Of a stretch of DNA of 16,061 bases, positions 6,755 to 14,656 are shown in pieces. Made by a program: the position numbers and the translations under genes. Origin of the DNA: JACVRW01 sp036407035 (GTDB taxonomy: Bacteria; Actinomycetota; Thermoleophilia; Solirubrobacterales; Thermoleophilaceae); contig DASXAA010000082.1 in the NCBI GenBank assembly GCA_036407035.1, forward strand, positions 1-16,061, given 5' to 3'. Within the stretch, counting starts at the first letter, position 1. The number at the start of each line of letters is the position of its first letter. Below the pieces are notes generated by a model. That model ran no database searches. It was not told the origin of the DNA and worked only from the letters and a program-made list of their open reading frames with translations.

Positions 6755-7798
6755 GTGGAGAGGACGTTCCGGACCGCGGTGATCGCGATCCTCGCCGTGC
6801 TCGCGCTCGGTATCGCCGCATGCGGCGGAGACGATGACGACAACGGCGGCGGCGGGGGTGGCAGCAGCACCACCGAGGGCAAGGCCATCAAGGTCGGCGT
6901 CGTCACGGACATCGGCGGCCTCAACGACCGCTCCTTCAACCATCTCGCCAACGTCGGCTTCCTGCGCGCGAAGCGGAAGCTCGGCGTCGACGGCCGCGTG
7001 CTGATCTCGAAGTCGAACGGCGACTACGTCCCGAACCTGACGACCCTCGCCCAGCAGCGCTACGACCTGATCGTCCCGATCGGGTTCCTGATGGCGGACG
7101 CCACCAACACGGTCGCCAGCAAGATCACCACCTCGGACTTCGCGATCGTCGACTTCTCGGCCACCGCGCTGAAGTCCAAGCCGAAGAACGTGCAGGGGCT
7201 CCTCTTCAAGGAGCAGGAGGCCGGCTACCTCGTCGGCTACCTCGCCGGCCTCTACGCGAAGGACAACAACGTCGACACGATCTCGAGCGTCGGCGGTCAG
7301 AAGATCCCGCCGGTGGACCACTACATCGCCGGGTACCAGGCGGGCGCCAAGGCGGCCAACCCGAGCATCAAGACGCTGAACGGCTACTCCCAGGACTTCG
7401 TCGACCAGGCGAAGTGCAAGGAGATCGCGCTCGACCAGATCGCGAAGGGCTCGGGCGTCGTCTTCCAGGTCGCCGGCCAGTGCGGCCTCGGAGCGCTCGA
7501 CGCCGCCAAGGAGAAGGGCGTGCAGGGCATCGGCGTGGACGCCGACCAGTCCTATCTGGGCCCGCACATCCTGACCAGCGCGCTGAAGAAGGTCGACGTG
7601 GCGGTGTTCGACGCGATCAAGCGGGCCCAGGACGGCACCTTCCAGGGCGGCACCGACGTCATCGCCACCGTCAAGAACGGCGGCGTCGGCATCGGCACGA
7701 TCGGCCCGCAGGGCGTGAAGTACGCCGACCAGATCAAGGAGATCGAGGACAAGATCGCGTCCGGTGAGATCAGTGACATCCCCGACACGGTGAAGTAG
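6755..7798 (+). CDS. BMP-family nucleoside-binding lipoprotein
   Basis: Extracellular solute-binding component of a nucleoside ABC importer (the role of NupN/YufN in Bacillus and PnrA in Treponema). It has 347 residues. The N-terminus shows a short basic region, a hydrophobic stretch about 8-20 and a lipobox ending IAAC, with Cys23 as the lipidated residue. This is followed by an Asp/Gly-rich flexible linker (about 25-42) typical of actinobacterial lipoproteins. The mature domain opens IKVGVVTDIGGLNDRSFN, the BMP-family opening motif with the ligand-contacting Asp/Asn/Phe. It ends in the usual second lobe (GVDADQSYLGP, then VGIGTIGPQGVKY). GTG 6755 is chosen because it has a strong SD and gives a proper signal peptide; the open frame continues upstream into add. 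Purine and pyrimidine preference cannot be read from the sequence. Confidence 0.93.
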   Translation: MERTFRTAVIAILAVLALGIAACGGDDDDNGGGGGGSSTTEGKAIKVGVVTDIGGLNDRSFNHLANVGFLRAKRKLGVDGRVLISKSNGDYVPNLTTLAQQRYDLIVPIGFLMADATNTVASKITTSDFAIVDFSATALKSKPKNVQGLLFKEQEAGYLVGYLAGLYAKDNNVDTISSVGGQKIPPVDHYIAGYQAGAKAANPSIKTLNGYSQDFVDQAKCKEIALDQIAKGSGVVFQVAGQCGLGALDAAKEKGVQGIGVDADQSYLGPHILTSALKKVDVAVFDAIKRAQDGTFQGGTDVIATVKNGGVGIGTIGPQGVKYADQIKEIEDKIASGEISDIPDTVK

Positions 7799-9328
7799 GT
7801 GCCTGGAGAAGCACCTGCTCTAGAACTACGCGGAATCACGAAGAGGTTCGGTCCCGTCGTCGCCAACGACGGGATCGACTTCGACCTCCGGCGCGGCGAG
7901 GTCCACGCTCTTCTGGGTGAGAACGGGGCCGGGAAATCGACGCTGATGTCGATCCTCTACGGGCTCTACCGTCCCGACGAGGGCGAGATCCTCAAGGGCG
8001 GGGAGCCCGTGCAGGTGGACTCGCCCTCGCGGGCGATCGAGCTGGGGATCGGCATGGTGCACCAGCACTTCATGCTCGTGCCCGTCATGACGGTGATGGA
8101 GAACATCGTTCTCGGCGACGAGCCGCGCCGCGGCGGGCTGCTCGACGTGCGCGAGGGCTCGAAGCGGGTACGGGAGCTGTCGGACCGCTACGGCCTGGCC
8201 GTGGACCCAGACTCGGTGATCGAGGACGTGACGGTGGGCACCCAGCAGCGCGTGGAGATCCTGCGGGCGCTGTACCGGAACGCGCGGATCCTGATTCTCG
8301 ACGAGCCCACCGCGGTGCTGACCGCGCAGGAGGCCGCCGAGCTGTTCGAGGTGCTGCGGGCGCTGAAGAAGGACGGCGTCGGGATCGTGTTCATCACGCA
8401 CAAGCTGAACGAGGTGCTGGACATCTCGGACCGCGTGACCGTCCTGCGGCGGGGCAAGAAGGTTGAGACCCTGCCGACGGCGGGCCAGACCGAGCAGAGC
8501 CTCGCACGGCTGATGGTCGGCCGCGACGTGCTCCTTCGCATCGAGAAGGGGTCCGCGAAGCCGGGCGAGCCCATGCTCGAGGTGGGCGACCTGCACGTGC
8601 GGGACGACCGCGGGCTGGAGGCCGTTCGCGGCGTGTCCCTCACCGTGCGCGCCGGCGAGATCGTGGCCCTCGCCGGCGTGGACGGTAACGGGCAGTCCGA
8701 GCTGGTGGACGCCATCGCCGGGCTGCGCCACGCCGAGTCCGGCGACGTCGTCGTCGCGGGCCGGAACGTGACCGGCCGGGGCGTGCGGGCCACGTGCGAC
8801 GCGGGCGTGGCCCACATCGCCGAGGACCGGCACACTCGCGGCCTGGTGCTCGGCTTCACGCTCGCCGAGAACCTCGCGCTGCGCGAGTACCGCTCGGAGC
8901 CCTACAGCAGGCACGGGCTGCTCTCGATCGCGAAGATCGACGCGCACGCCCGGGAGCTGCTCGACGAGTACGACGTCCGCGGCGGCGAGCCGGGCAAGCT
9001 CGCGAGCGAGCTCTCCGGCGGCAACCAGCAGAAGGTGTGCATCGCGCGCGAGATCGCGAGCAACCCGCAGCTGCTGATCGCCCACCAGCCCACGCGCGGG
9101 CTGGACGTCGGGGCGATCGAGTTCGTGCACCGCCGTCTGGTGGCCGCACGCGACTGGGGCCGTGGGATCCTGCTCGTGTCGCTCGAGATCGAGGAGGTGC
9201 GATCGCTCGCCGACCGCATCCTCGTCATCTACGAGGGCCAGATCGTCGGCGAGTTCACGCCCGACGCGACCGAGGAGGAGCTGGGCTTCGCGATGACCGG
9301 CGGCCGCGGGGACCGGGCCGCGGCGTGA
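7799..9328 (+). CDS. Nucleoside ABC importer ATPase, two fused nucleotide-binding domains
   Basis: A 509-residue ATPase with tandem NBDs, as in NupO/YufO and the RbsA-like class. NBD1 has Walker A GENGAGKST (40-48), Q-loop Q89, a degenerate signature TVGTQQ (145-150), Walker B ILILDEPT with catalytic Glu169, and H-loop His201. NBD2 has a degenerate Walker A GVDGNGQS (293-300, Lys replaced by Gln), an intact LSGGNQQ (405-411) and a degenerate Walker B LLIAHQPT (425-432), where the catalytic Glu is replaced by Gln. The intact Walker motifs of NBD1 face the intact signature of NBD2, so one ATP site should be active and the other regulatory, which is normal for this subfamily. The GTG start abuts the lipoprotein stop directly, with little SD, implying translational coupling. 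Confidence 0.94.
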   Translation: MPGEAPALELRGITKRFGPVVANDGIDFDLRRGEVHALLGENGAGKSTLMSILYGLYRPDEGEILKGGEPVQVDSPSRAIELGIGMVHQHFMLVPVMTVMENIVLGDEPRRGGLLDVREGSKRVRELSDRYGLAVDPDSVIEDVTVGTQQRVEILRALYRNARILILDEPTAVLTAQEAAELFEVLRALKKDGVGIVFITHKLNEVLDISDRVTVLRRGKKVETLPTAGQTEQSLARLMVGRDVLLRIEKGSAKPGEPMLEVGDLHVRDDRGLEAVRGVSLTVRAGEIVALAGVDGNGQSELVDAIAGLRHAESGDVVVAGRNVTGRGVRATCDAGVAHIAEDRHTRGLVLGFTLAENLALREYRSEPYSRHGLLSIAKIDAHARELLDEYDVRGGEPGKLASELSGGNQQKVCIAREIASNPQLLIAHQPTRGLDVGAIEFVHRRLVAARDWGRGILLVSLEIEEVRSLADRILVIYEGQIVGEFTPDATEEELGFAMTGGRGDRAAA

Positions 9329-10590
9329 CGGTCACGCGGGAACCGGACGAGGCTCCCGAGGCGGGCGCAGCGCTCGCGGGCGACGAGTCGGCGGCCGTCG
9401 CGGCCACGCCGGCGGCGCGGCTTGCGGCGTACGTCCGCGGCGGCGGCGTCATCGTCCCGGTGCTCACCGCGGTGCTCGCGTTCCTGATCGCCGGCCTCGT
9501 GATGTTGATCACGGGCCACGACCCGCTCGCCACCTACAAGGCGATCTTCGAGGGCACCGGCATCCAGTGGATCTTCCCGTGGGTGACGGGGGACGACCGC
9601 GTCACGGCGGCGCTGAACCTCCAGCAGACGCTGATCATCACGACGCCGCTGATCCTGACGGGCCTTGCGGTGGCGTTCGCGTTCAGGGCCGGGCTCTTCA
9701 ACATCGGCGGCCAGGGCCAGTACATCGTCGGCACGGTCATCGCGGTGTGGGTGGGCTCGTCCTTCTCCGGGATGCCGGCGCTGCCCCACATCGTGCTGTG
9801 CATCGTCCTGGCGTCGCTGGCCGGCGCCGCCTGGGCCGGGATCGCAGGACTCCTGAAGGCGACCGTGGGCGCCCACGAGGTGATCTCGACGATCATGCTC
9901 AACTGGATCGCGATCTGGGTCGGTGTCTGGGCGTTCAGCCTCAGCGGGCCGCTCCAGAACGATGCGGACAAGTCCGTGCCGGTGTCGAACGACATCGCGG
10001 AGGGCGCCAAGCTGCCGGTCTTCTGGGGCGACCCGGCGCTCCAGGGGCTCCACATCGGCCTCTTCATCGCGCTGCTGGCGGCCGTCGTCTACTGGGTGCT
10101 GCTGAACCGCTCAACGACGGGCTACGAGGTGCGCGCGGTCGGGCTCAACCCCGAGGCGGCCCGCTACGGCGGGATGAGCGTGGCGCGCAACTACGTGCTG
10201 GTGATGGCGGTGTGCGGCCTGTTCGCCGGGCTGGCGGGCGCCCTCGACATCCTCGGGTGGCAGTTCCGGCTGGCGACGAACGACATCCAGGCGGGAACGG
10301 TCGGATTCACCGGCATCGCGGTCGCTCTGCTCGGCCGCAACACCGCCAGCGGCACGGTGGCCGCCGCGCTCCTCTGGGGAGCCCTCGTGAGCGGCACGTC
10401 GCAGCGGAACCTCGACCCGACGATCTTCGAGCCGGACCTGGCGTTCAACCTCACCACCATCATCCAGGGCCTCGTGGTCCTGTTCGTGAGCGCGGACGTG
10501 GTCGTGCTCACCCTGCTGCGCCGCGGGCAGGGCCTGATTCCGCGCCGGAGACGGTCGGCGCCGACAGCGGCCGAGGAGGCGTCGCCGTGA
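9325..10590 (+). CDS. Nucleoside ABC transporter permease 1 (NupP-like)
   Basis: Inner-membrane permease of the BPD_transp_2 family, 421 residues, forming the channel with permease 2. After a hydrophilic acidic/Ala-rich tail of about 40 residues come roughly ten hydrophobic segments. Family-conserved elements are GLFNIGGQGQYIVG, GAHEVISTIMLNWIA (the ATPase-contacting EVIST segment of the NupP type) and GRNTASGTVAAALLWGAL. The C-terminus is Arg-rich (positive-inside). The GTG start overlaps the ATPase stop by 4 bp (GTGA). The open frame extends far upstream inside the ATPase gene, but that part is an Arg-rich shadow without membrane segments. The two permeases differ in sequence, so the transporter is a heterodimeric channel. 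Confidence 0.92.
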   Translation: MTVTREPDEAPEAGAALAGDESAAVAATPAARLAAYVRGGGVIVPVLTAVLAFLIAGLVMLITGHDPLATYKAIFEGTGIQWIFPWVTGDDRVTAALNLQQTLIITTPLILTGLAVAFAFRAGLFNIGGQGQYIVGTVIAVWVGSSFSGMPALPHIVLCIVLASLAGAAWAGIAGLLKATVGAHEVISTIMLNWIAIWVGVWAFSLSGPLQNDADKSVPVSNDIAEGAKLPVFWGDPALQGLHIGLFIALLAAVVYWVLLNRSTTGYEVRAVGLNPEAARYGGMSVARNYVLVMAVCGLFAGLAGALDILGWQFRLATNDIQAGTVGFTGIAVALLGRNTASGTVAAALLWGALVSGTSQRNLDPTIFEPDLAFNLTTIIQGLVVLFVSADVVVLTLLRRGQGLIPRRRRSAPTAAEEASP

Positions 10591-11783
10591 CGACGGCGGT
10601 CGCGACGGTCCGTCCCGCCCTCGTCGGCGCGCGCCAGCTCGGCTGGGTGGGCGCAGCGCTCGGCGTGCTCGCGTGGTTCATCACGCTGCCGCCCGCGACC
10701 GTGCGCACGCCGGTGCCATCGCTCGTTCTCGCCGTCGCCGCGGTCGCGGCCGGCGTGCTCGCCCATCGCGAGGAGAGGCGGCTCGGCCGCGGCGCGATCG
10801 CGGCCGGCGTCGTGGGCGGCGCCGGCGCGGTGGTGGCGACCAAGTCCGGGGTCGGCAACCTCGAGGACGTGTTCGTGTGGTCGGCGCTCTTCGCCGCGAT
10901 GCTGCGCTTCGCGACGCCGCTCATCTTCGCCGCGCTCGGCGGCGTCATCTGCGAGCGCAGCGGGGTGGTCAACATCGGTCTCGAGGGCATGATGTTGATG
11001 GGGGCGTTCTTCGGCATCTACGGAGCCGACGTGACGGGCTCGTGGATCTCCGGGGCGATCATCGGCATGGCCGCGGGCGCCGCGCTGGCGCTCGTGCACG
11101 CGGTCTGGTCGGTCCACCTGCGTGCCGACCAGGTCGTGAGCGGCTTCTCGCTCAACCTGCTCGCGCTCGGGATCACCGGCTACGTGTTCATCGCCCACTA
11201 CGGCGACCAGGGCACCCCCGAGAACGTGCCGCGCGTGCCCAACGTGACGCTCCCGCTGATCCAGGACGTCCCGTTCGTGGGCGACGCGATCGGCAAGGCC
11301 AACCTGCTCACCTGGCTCGCCCTGCTGCTGGTGCCGGCCCTGACGATCTTCCTCTTCCGCACGCCGCGCGGGCTGCGGCTGCGCTCGGTGGGCGAGAAGC
11401 CGCGCGCGGCCGAGAGTGTCGGGGTGTCGGTGTTCAAGACGCGTTACGCCGCGGTCATCGCTTCGGGGTGCCTGGCGGCGCTCGGCGGCGTGTACCTGTC
11501 GATCGCGTTCCTCGGCTCGTTCAGCCAGAACCTCACCGCGGGGCGCGGCTTCATCGCCCTCGCGGCCGTGATCTTCGGCGGCTGGAAGCCGTGGGGAGCC
11601 CTCGGGGGGGCCCTCCTGTTCGGCTTCTCGAGCGCTCTGGCACAGCGTCTGCCGACGTTCTCCGAGGAGCTCTCCGTGCTCGCTCAGGCGCTGCCGTACG
11701 TGCTGACCCTGATCGTGGTCGCGGGCTTCATCGGCCGCACGCGCCCGCCGGCCTCCGACGGCATCCCGTACTCGAAGGAGTAG
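10587..11783 (+). CDS. Nucleoside ABC transporter permease 2 (NupQ-like)
   Basis: Second BPD_transp_2 permease, 398 residues. It shows the NupQ-type conserved blocks: GGVICERSGVVNIGLEGMML, RADQVVSGFSLNLLALGIT (equivalent of the EVIST coupling segment) and AAVIFGGWKPWGALGGALLF near the end. Compared with many family members it has about 100 extra N-terminal residues holding two or three additional hydrophobic segments before the ERSGVVNIG block. The GTG start overlaps the preceding stop by 4 bp (GTGA), with GAGGAGG about eight bases upstream. It ends three bases before the next gene. Confidence 0.92.
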   Translation: MTTAVATVRPALVGARQLGWVGAALGVLAWFITLPPATVRTPVPSLVLAVAAVAAGVLAHREERRLGRGAIAAGVVGGAGAVVATKSGVGNLEDVFVWSALFAAMLRFATPLIFAALGGVICERSGVVNIGLEGMMLMGAFFGIYGADVTGSWISGAIIGMAAGAALALVHAVWSVHLRADQVVSGFSLNLLALGITGYVFIAHYGDQGTPENVPRVPNVTLPLIQDVPFVGDAIGKANLLTWLALLLVPALTIFLFRTPRGLRLRSVGEKPRAAESVGVSVFKTRYAAVIASGCLAALGGVYLSIAFLGSFSQNLTAGRGFIALAAVIFGGWKPWGALGGALLFGFSSALAQRLPTFSEELSVLAQALPYVLTLIVVAGFIGRTRPPASDGIPYSKE

Positions 11784-11786
11784 CCG

Positions 11787-13499
11787 GTGACCGTCGCCCG
11801 GCTAGTGCTCGCCAGCCCGTCGGAGACGGAGGGTCGCCTCAGCGACGAGGTCGAGCTCTACCAGCGGACCTACAACACTCTGCTGCGCTCGAGCGGCGAG
11901 ACCCAGCTGCGCGTGCTCGAGTCGTCGCACAGGGCGATGGGGTCGAGCCTCCACCCGCTGGCCGACAGCGACGAGCCCGATCTCGGCGCGTTCCTGTACG
12001 CGATCCGGCGGCTGCCCGACGCGGTCGTCGGCGCGAGCCTCGTGGTCATGGGGCAGGACCTCGAGGTCTTCGCCGCCAACGGGATCAGCATCCACGGGTG
12101 GGACGAGACCGGGTCGCCCGCGCGCCGCCGCCGCTGGCACGTGAGCCAGGACGGCACGCTGGCGGTGCTGATGGCGAGCGCCTCCGACGTGGACGACCTG
12201 ATCCCGACGCTGGTCGCGTTCCAGATCGAGTGGAACAAGCTGCGGGTCCGCCAGCGCGCGGCCGGGTGGCCTCCCGAGCACGACCCCGATCCCGACGAGT
12301 GTGCCGAGGCGCTCGGCGGCGAGGGCGACGACTGGGTGCGGCTGCGCGAGGCCTGGGGCGAGCGCTTCCTCGAGCGGCTGGGGCTGATCGCGGACCACCG
12401 CCTGTCGCTGCGCGTGCGGATGCTCGGCGGCACGCAGGTCGGGTACTCGCGCATGACGCGGCGCTGGTGGACGCCCGTGCAGCAGCAGCTCGAGATGCAG
12501 GACCTGGCCGACCACCCGATCTACTTCGTCAGCTCGAACACCCACAGCCTCGTGAACATCGCGACCGGCGTGGCGCGCGAGCGCGAGGCGCAGCTCGTGA
12601 AGTTCGTGGAGCAGCTGCCCGAGGACGACATCCTGCCCCAGGAGCTGGCCGCCTTCCGCGAGGGCCGCACGGAGGGCTCGTGGGAGAACTTCCTCTACTT
12701 CGTCGCGCGGCTGTACTTCGACTCGCACGGCCAGGAGGGGCGCGAGGCGCGGCGCAAGGCCGAGCAGGAGTGCGGCGTCTCCCACCTGACGAGCTCCACG
12801 GCGCTGCGCGTGTCGGCGCAGATCATGCCGCTGGCTCGGCTGAAGCCGGAGCGGCTCGACCCGCGGCTCGGCGACGTGAAGCCCGACGCGCTCGCCGCCA
12901 GCAACGCGGTGGTGGTGAACATCGACTACCCGCTCGGGGTCGCGGCGTACAACATCCTGCGCGAGGTGGCGGTGGCGAGCTCGGTGCTGTCCGGCGTCTA
13001 CGTGCTCGGCAAGGCGGCGACGCTGAACGCCGACGTGGGCGACGTGATGATCTCGAGCGTCGTGCACGACGAGCACTCGAGCTCGACCTACTGGCTCGAC
13101 AACGCGTTCAGCGTGGACGACCTCGCCGGAGACCTGCGCTTCGGCAGCGGGCTCGACAACCAGCGCGCGGTGACCGTGAAGAGCACGTTCCTGCAGAACC
13201 GCGCCTACCTCGACTTCTACTACCGCGAGGCGTTCACGGTGGTGGAGATGGAGGCCGGGCCGTACTGCGACGCGATCTACGAGATCGCCGACGCCGACCG
13301 CCATCCGGTCGGCGAGGCGGTGAACTTCTCGAAGCTCCCGATCGACTTCGGGATCATCCACTACGCCTCCGACACGCCCTACACGCAGGCGCGCACGCTC
13401 GGCGCGCGCGGGATGAGCTACTACGGGATGGACTCGACGTACGCGTCGTCGCTGGCGATCCTGCGCCGCATCCTGCGGCTCGAGGGCGCGCTGGAGTAA
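11787..13499 (+). CDS. Uncharacterised 570-residue protein with phosphorylase-like C-terminal half
   Basis: I do not know a function for this protein; from memory its layout resembles Pfam DUF6909, unchecked. The N-terminal half (about 15-345) is helical and charged, with LYQRTYNTLLRSSGETQLRV (24-43) as its most family-like block. It has no transmembrane segment or signal peptide. The C-terminal half reads like the family 1 nucleoside phosphorylase fold: strand plus loop AVVVNIDYPLG (374-384), LGKAATLNADVGDVMISSVV (407-426) at the place of the GxxGGL...GD(L/V)V block, EMEA (487-490) as the ribose-binding hallmark, and SD (528-529) at the place of the catalytic Asp. The EMEA-to-SD gap is about 17 residues longer than in E. 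coli PNP. The GTG start is fixed by AAGGAG six bases upstream, 3 bp after permease 2. Context implies a role in nucleoside use: an enzyme, or a ligand-binding sensor if residues are missing. Confidence 0.85.
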   Translation: MTVARLVLASPSETEGRLSDEVELYQRTYNTLLRSSGETQLRVLESSHRAMGSSLHPLADSDEPDLGAFLYAIRRLPDAVVGASLVVMGQDLEVFAANGISIHGWDETGSPARRRRWHVSQDGTLAVLMASASDVDDLIPTLVAFQIEWNKLRVRQRAAGWPPEHDPDPDECAEALGGEGDDWVRLREAWGERFLERLGLIADHRLSLRVRMLGGTQVGYSRMTRRWWTPVQQQLEMQDLADHPIYFVSSNTHSLVNIATGVAREREAQLVKFVEQLPEDDILPQELAAFREGRTEGSWENFLYFVARLYFDSHGQEGREARRKAEQECGVSHLTSSTALRVSAQIMPLARLKPERLDPRLGDVKPDALAASNAVVVNIDYPLGVAAYNILREVAVASSVLSGVYVLGKAATLNADVGDVMISSVVHDEHSSSTYWLDNAFSVDDLAGDLRFGSGLDNQRAVTVKSTFLQNRAYLDFYYREAFTVVEMEAGPYCDAIYEIADADRHPVGEAVNFSKLPIDFGIIHYASDTPYTQARTLGARGMSYYGMDSTYASSLAILRRILRLEGALE

Positions 13500-13614
13500 A
13501 GAGCCTGCTTTTTCGCCGGCTCGGCCTCCACGGTGGCGTTCGCTCGGACGTTTACGGCGGCAACCAGGAGTGTCCGGTTCGTCGCGGCACTCAACCGGCG
13601 CGATCCGCGTGGCC

Positions 13615-13703
13615 GTGTTACGGGCGAGCCAGCTGTGTGACGGGCGGCCGACGCGATTGGCACGGGAGTGTTACGGGAGCGCCTTGTGGCCGAGTGTGGC
13701 GGG
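13615..13703 (+). repeat. Four degenerate direct repeats, consensus GTGTKRCGGG
   Basis: Copies are GTGTTACGGG at 13615-13624, GTGTGACGGG at 13635-13644, GTGTTACGGG at 13668-13677 and GTGTGGCGGG at 13694-13703. Start-to-start spacings are 20, 33 and 26 bp. The last copy overlaps the left arm of the large palindrome. Such short clustered repeats may be protein-binding sites; no regulator can be named. Confidence 0.55.
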
Positions 13704-13742
13704 TCTGGGTCAACCAGTGGTTGACCGAAACGGGCCACACTC
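13692..13742. repeat. 51-bp two-tier palindrome (bidirectional hairpin terminator or operator)
   Basis: A perfect 19-bp palindrome GGTCAACCAGTGGTTGACC (13708-13726, single central G at 13717) sits inside a second perfect 9-bp pair, GAGTGTGGC (13692-13700) and GCCACACTC (13734-13742), with exactly the same centre. Of the seven intervening base pairs, three also match, giving 21 of 25 possible pairs. As RNA it folds into an 8-bp stem with an AGU triloop, an internal loop and a 9-bp outer stem, on either strand. Its position between convergent genes suits a bidirectional terminator without a U-tract. The inner 19-mer also looks like a dimeric repressor operator. Confidence 0.7.
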
Positions 13743-13806
13743 CGCGGGCGAGGGTTCGTGCGGCGGGTCGCCACGCGGCGGGGCAGGGGTCCGGGCCGCG
13801 GGCGCG

Positions 13807-14616
13807 CTAGGCCCTGCCAACCGCCATCAGGTGCGGGCTCGCGCCCCGCAGGCTGGGCTCGCTCTCGAGGCGGCGGACGGTGCGCAGCAGCAGCTCGCGG
13901 CGGCCGGGATCGCCGAGCCAGTCGTCCAGGTCGCGGACGAGGTCCGCGGGTCCCTCGACGGCCAGCACGCGCACGTCGGTGAAGCCGGCCTGCGCGACCT
14001 CCCGCTCGAGGTCGGCCGGGAGGTGGAGGTACGCCGTGGTGAACCAGCGCGGGTGGCGGGTCGGGTTGCGGTGCTGCCCGTCGCGCAGGCCGGACTCGAC
14101 GATCGCCTCGAAGGCGGGGTCGAGCAGGAAGCCCTGGGCGAGGCCGTCGAGCGCGGGGGCGAAGCGGCTGATCGCGGCGGCGAGGAGCGGGGCGCCGGGC
14201 CGGAGCACGCGGCGTGCCTCGGCCAGCGCCCGGGCGCGATCGTCCGTCTCGGTGAGGTGGTAGAGCGGGCCGAGCATCAGCAGGGCGTCGGCGCTGTCGT
14301 CTGAGTGGTCGAGGTCGCGGGCGTCGCCGACGGCCGCGCTCGCCAGCGGGCGGGCGGCCGTGCGCGAGGCGACCCGCGCCTGCTCGACGTGAAGCGGCAC
14401 CGGGTCGATCAGGTGCACCTCGTAGCCCTTTTCCGTGAGCCAGAGCGCGTAGGCGCCGGCCCCCCCGCCGGCGTCGAGCACAGTCGCCGGCGGAGGCGGC
14501 AGGAAGCGCTCGATCAGCTCGCGCGTGCGGAGCGCCTCGACGCGCGAGATCGTCTCGAGACGGCTCTCCTCGTCGCCGCGGTCGTAGTAGGCGCGGATCT
14601 CGTCGTCGAGCGGCAC
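13807..14616 (-). CDS. Class I SAM-dependent methyltransferase
   Basis: A 269-residue small-molecule-type methyltransferase of the Rossmann class (Methyltransf_11/25-like). Motif I is LDAGGGAGAYA (48-57), the acidic residue ending strand 2 is D71 in LIDPVPLHV, motif III is GDARDL (97-102), and LGPLYHL (115-121) is the motif IV region. A capping helix and a C-terminal sheet follow, ending in MAVGRA. The substrate is unknown. The GTG at 14616 is chosen because MPLDDEIRAYYDRG is the usual N-terminus of this group. The frame stays open upstream, but that part overlaps the divergent sigma gene. No SD is visible, so translation may be leaderless. Nothing ties it to the nucleoside locus; it is convergent to it and divergent from the sigma factor. 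Confidence 0.85.
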   Translation of the reverse strand: MPLDDEIRAYYDRGDEESRLETISRVEALRTRELIERFLPPPPATVLDAGGGAGAYALWLTEKGYEVHLIDPVPLHVEQARVASRTAARPLASAAVGDARDLDHSDDSADALLMLGPLYHLTETDDRARALAEARRVLRPGAPLLAAAISRFAPALDGLAQGFLLDPAFEAIVESGLRDGQHRNPTRHPRWFTTAYLHLPADLEREVAQAGFTDVRVLAVEGPADLVRDLDDWLGDPGRRELLLRTVRRLESEPSLRGASPHLMAVGRA

Positions 14617-14619
14617 GGG

Positions 14620-14656
14620 GTCACAATCGTCGCCGATGCCCGAATAATCGGGGTAG
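14620..14656 (+). promoter_or_regulatory. Probable promoter of the sigma-factor gene, leaderless
   Basis: GTCACA (14620-14625, 4 of 6 to TTGACA), a 17-bp spacer and AATAAT (14643-14648, 5 of 6 to TATAAT) form the best sigma-70-type promoter I see in the window. The expected transcription start falls at about 14655-14656, on the GTG codon itself, matching the absence of a Shine-Dalgarno. The -10 lies in the loop and arm of a small palindrome CCCGA-ATAA-TCGGG (14639-14652). On the minus strand GATTGT (14631-14626 region) could serve the methyltransferase. Confidence 0.45.

Larger units (their letters stand above)
13500..13806. other. 307-bp convergent intergenic region without a credible gene
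   Basis: This region lies between the 3' ends of the 570-residue protein gene and the methyltransferase gene. No ORF here has protein-like composition with a usable start. It contains a short inverted repeat GAGCC/GGCTC (13501-13505 with 13518-13522), followed on the minus strand by TTTACT; a set of degenerate direct repeats; a 51-bp two-tier palindrome; and GGCAGGG/CCCTGCC arms (13782-13788 with 13812-13818) flanking the methyltransferase stop. The repeats and the palindrome are listed separately. Confidence 0.6.

Noticed and set aside
10673..13810. A 1045-codon open frame on the plus strand.
   Set aside because: It overlaps permease 2 and the 570-residue protein in another frame and is extremely Arg/Gly/Ala-rich with no motifs; a high-GC shadow.
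13570..14304. A plus-strand ORF starting in the intergenic region and running antisense through the methyltransferase gene.
   Set aside because: Its GTG has a badly spaced RBS, composition is not protein-like, and most of it is antisense to a gene with clear SAM-binding motifs.
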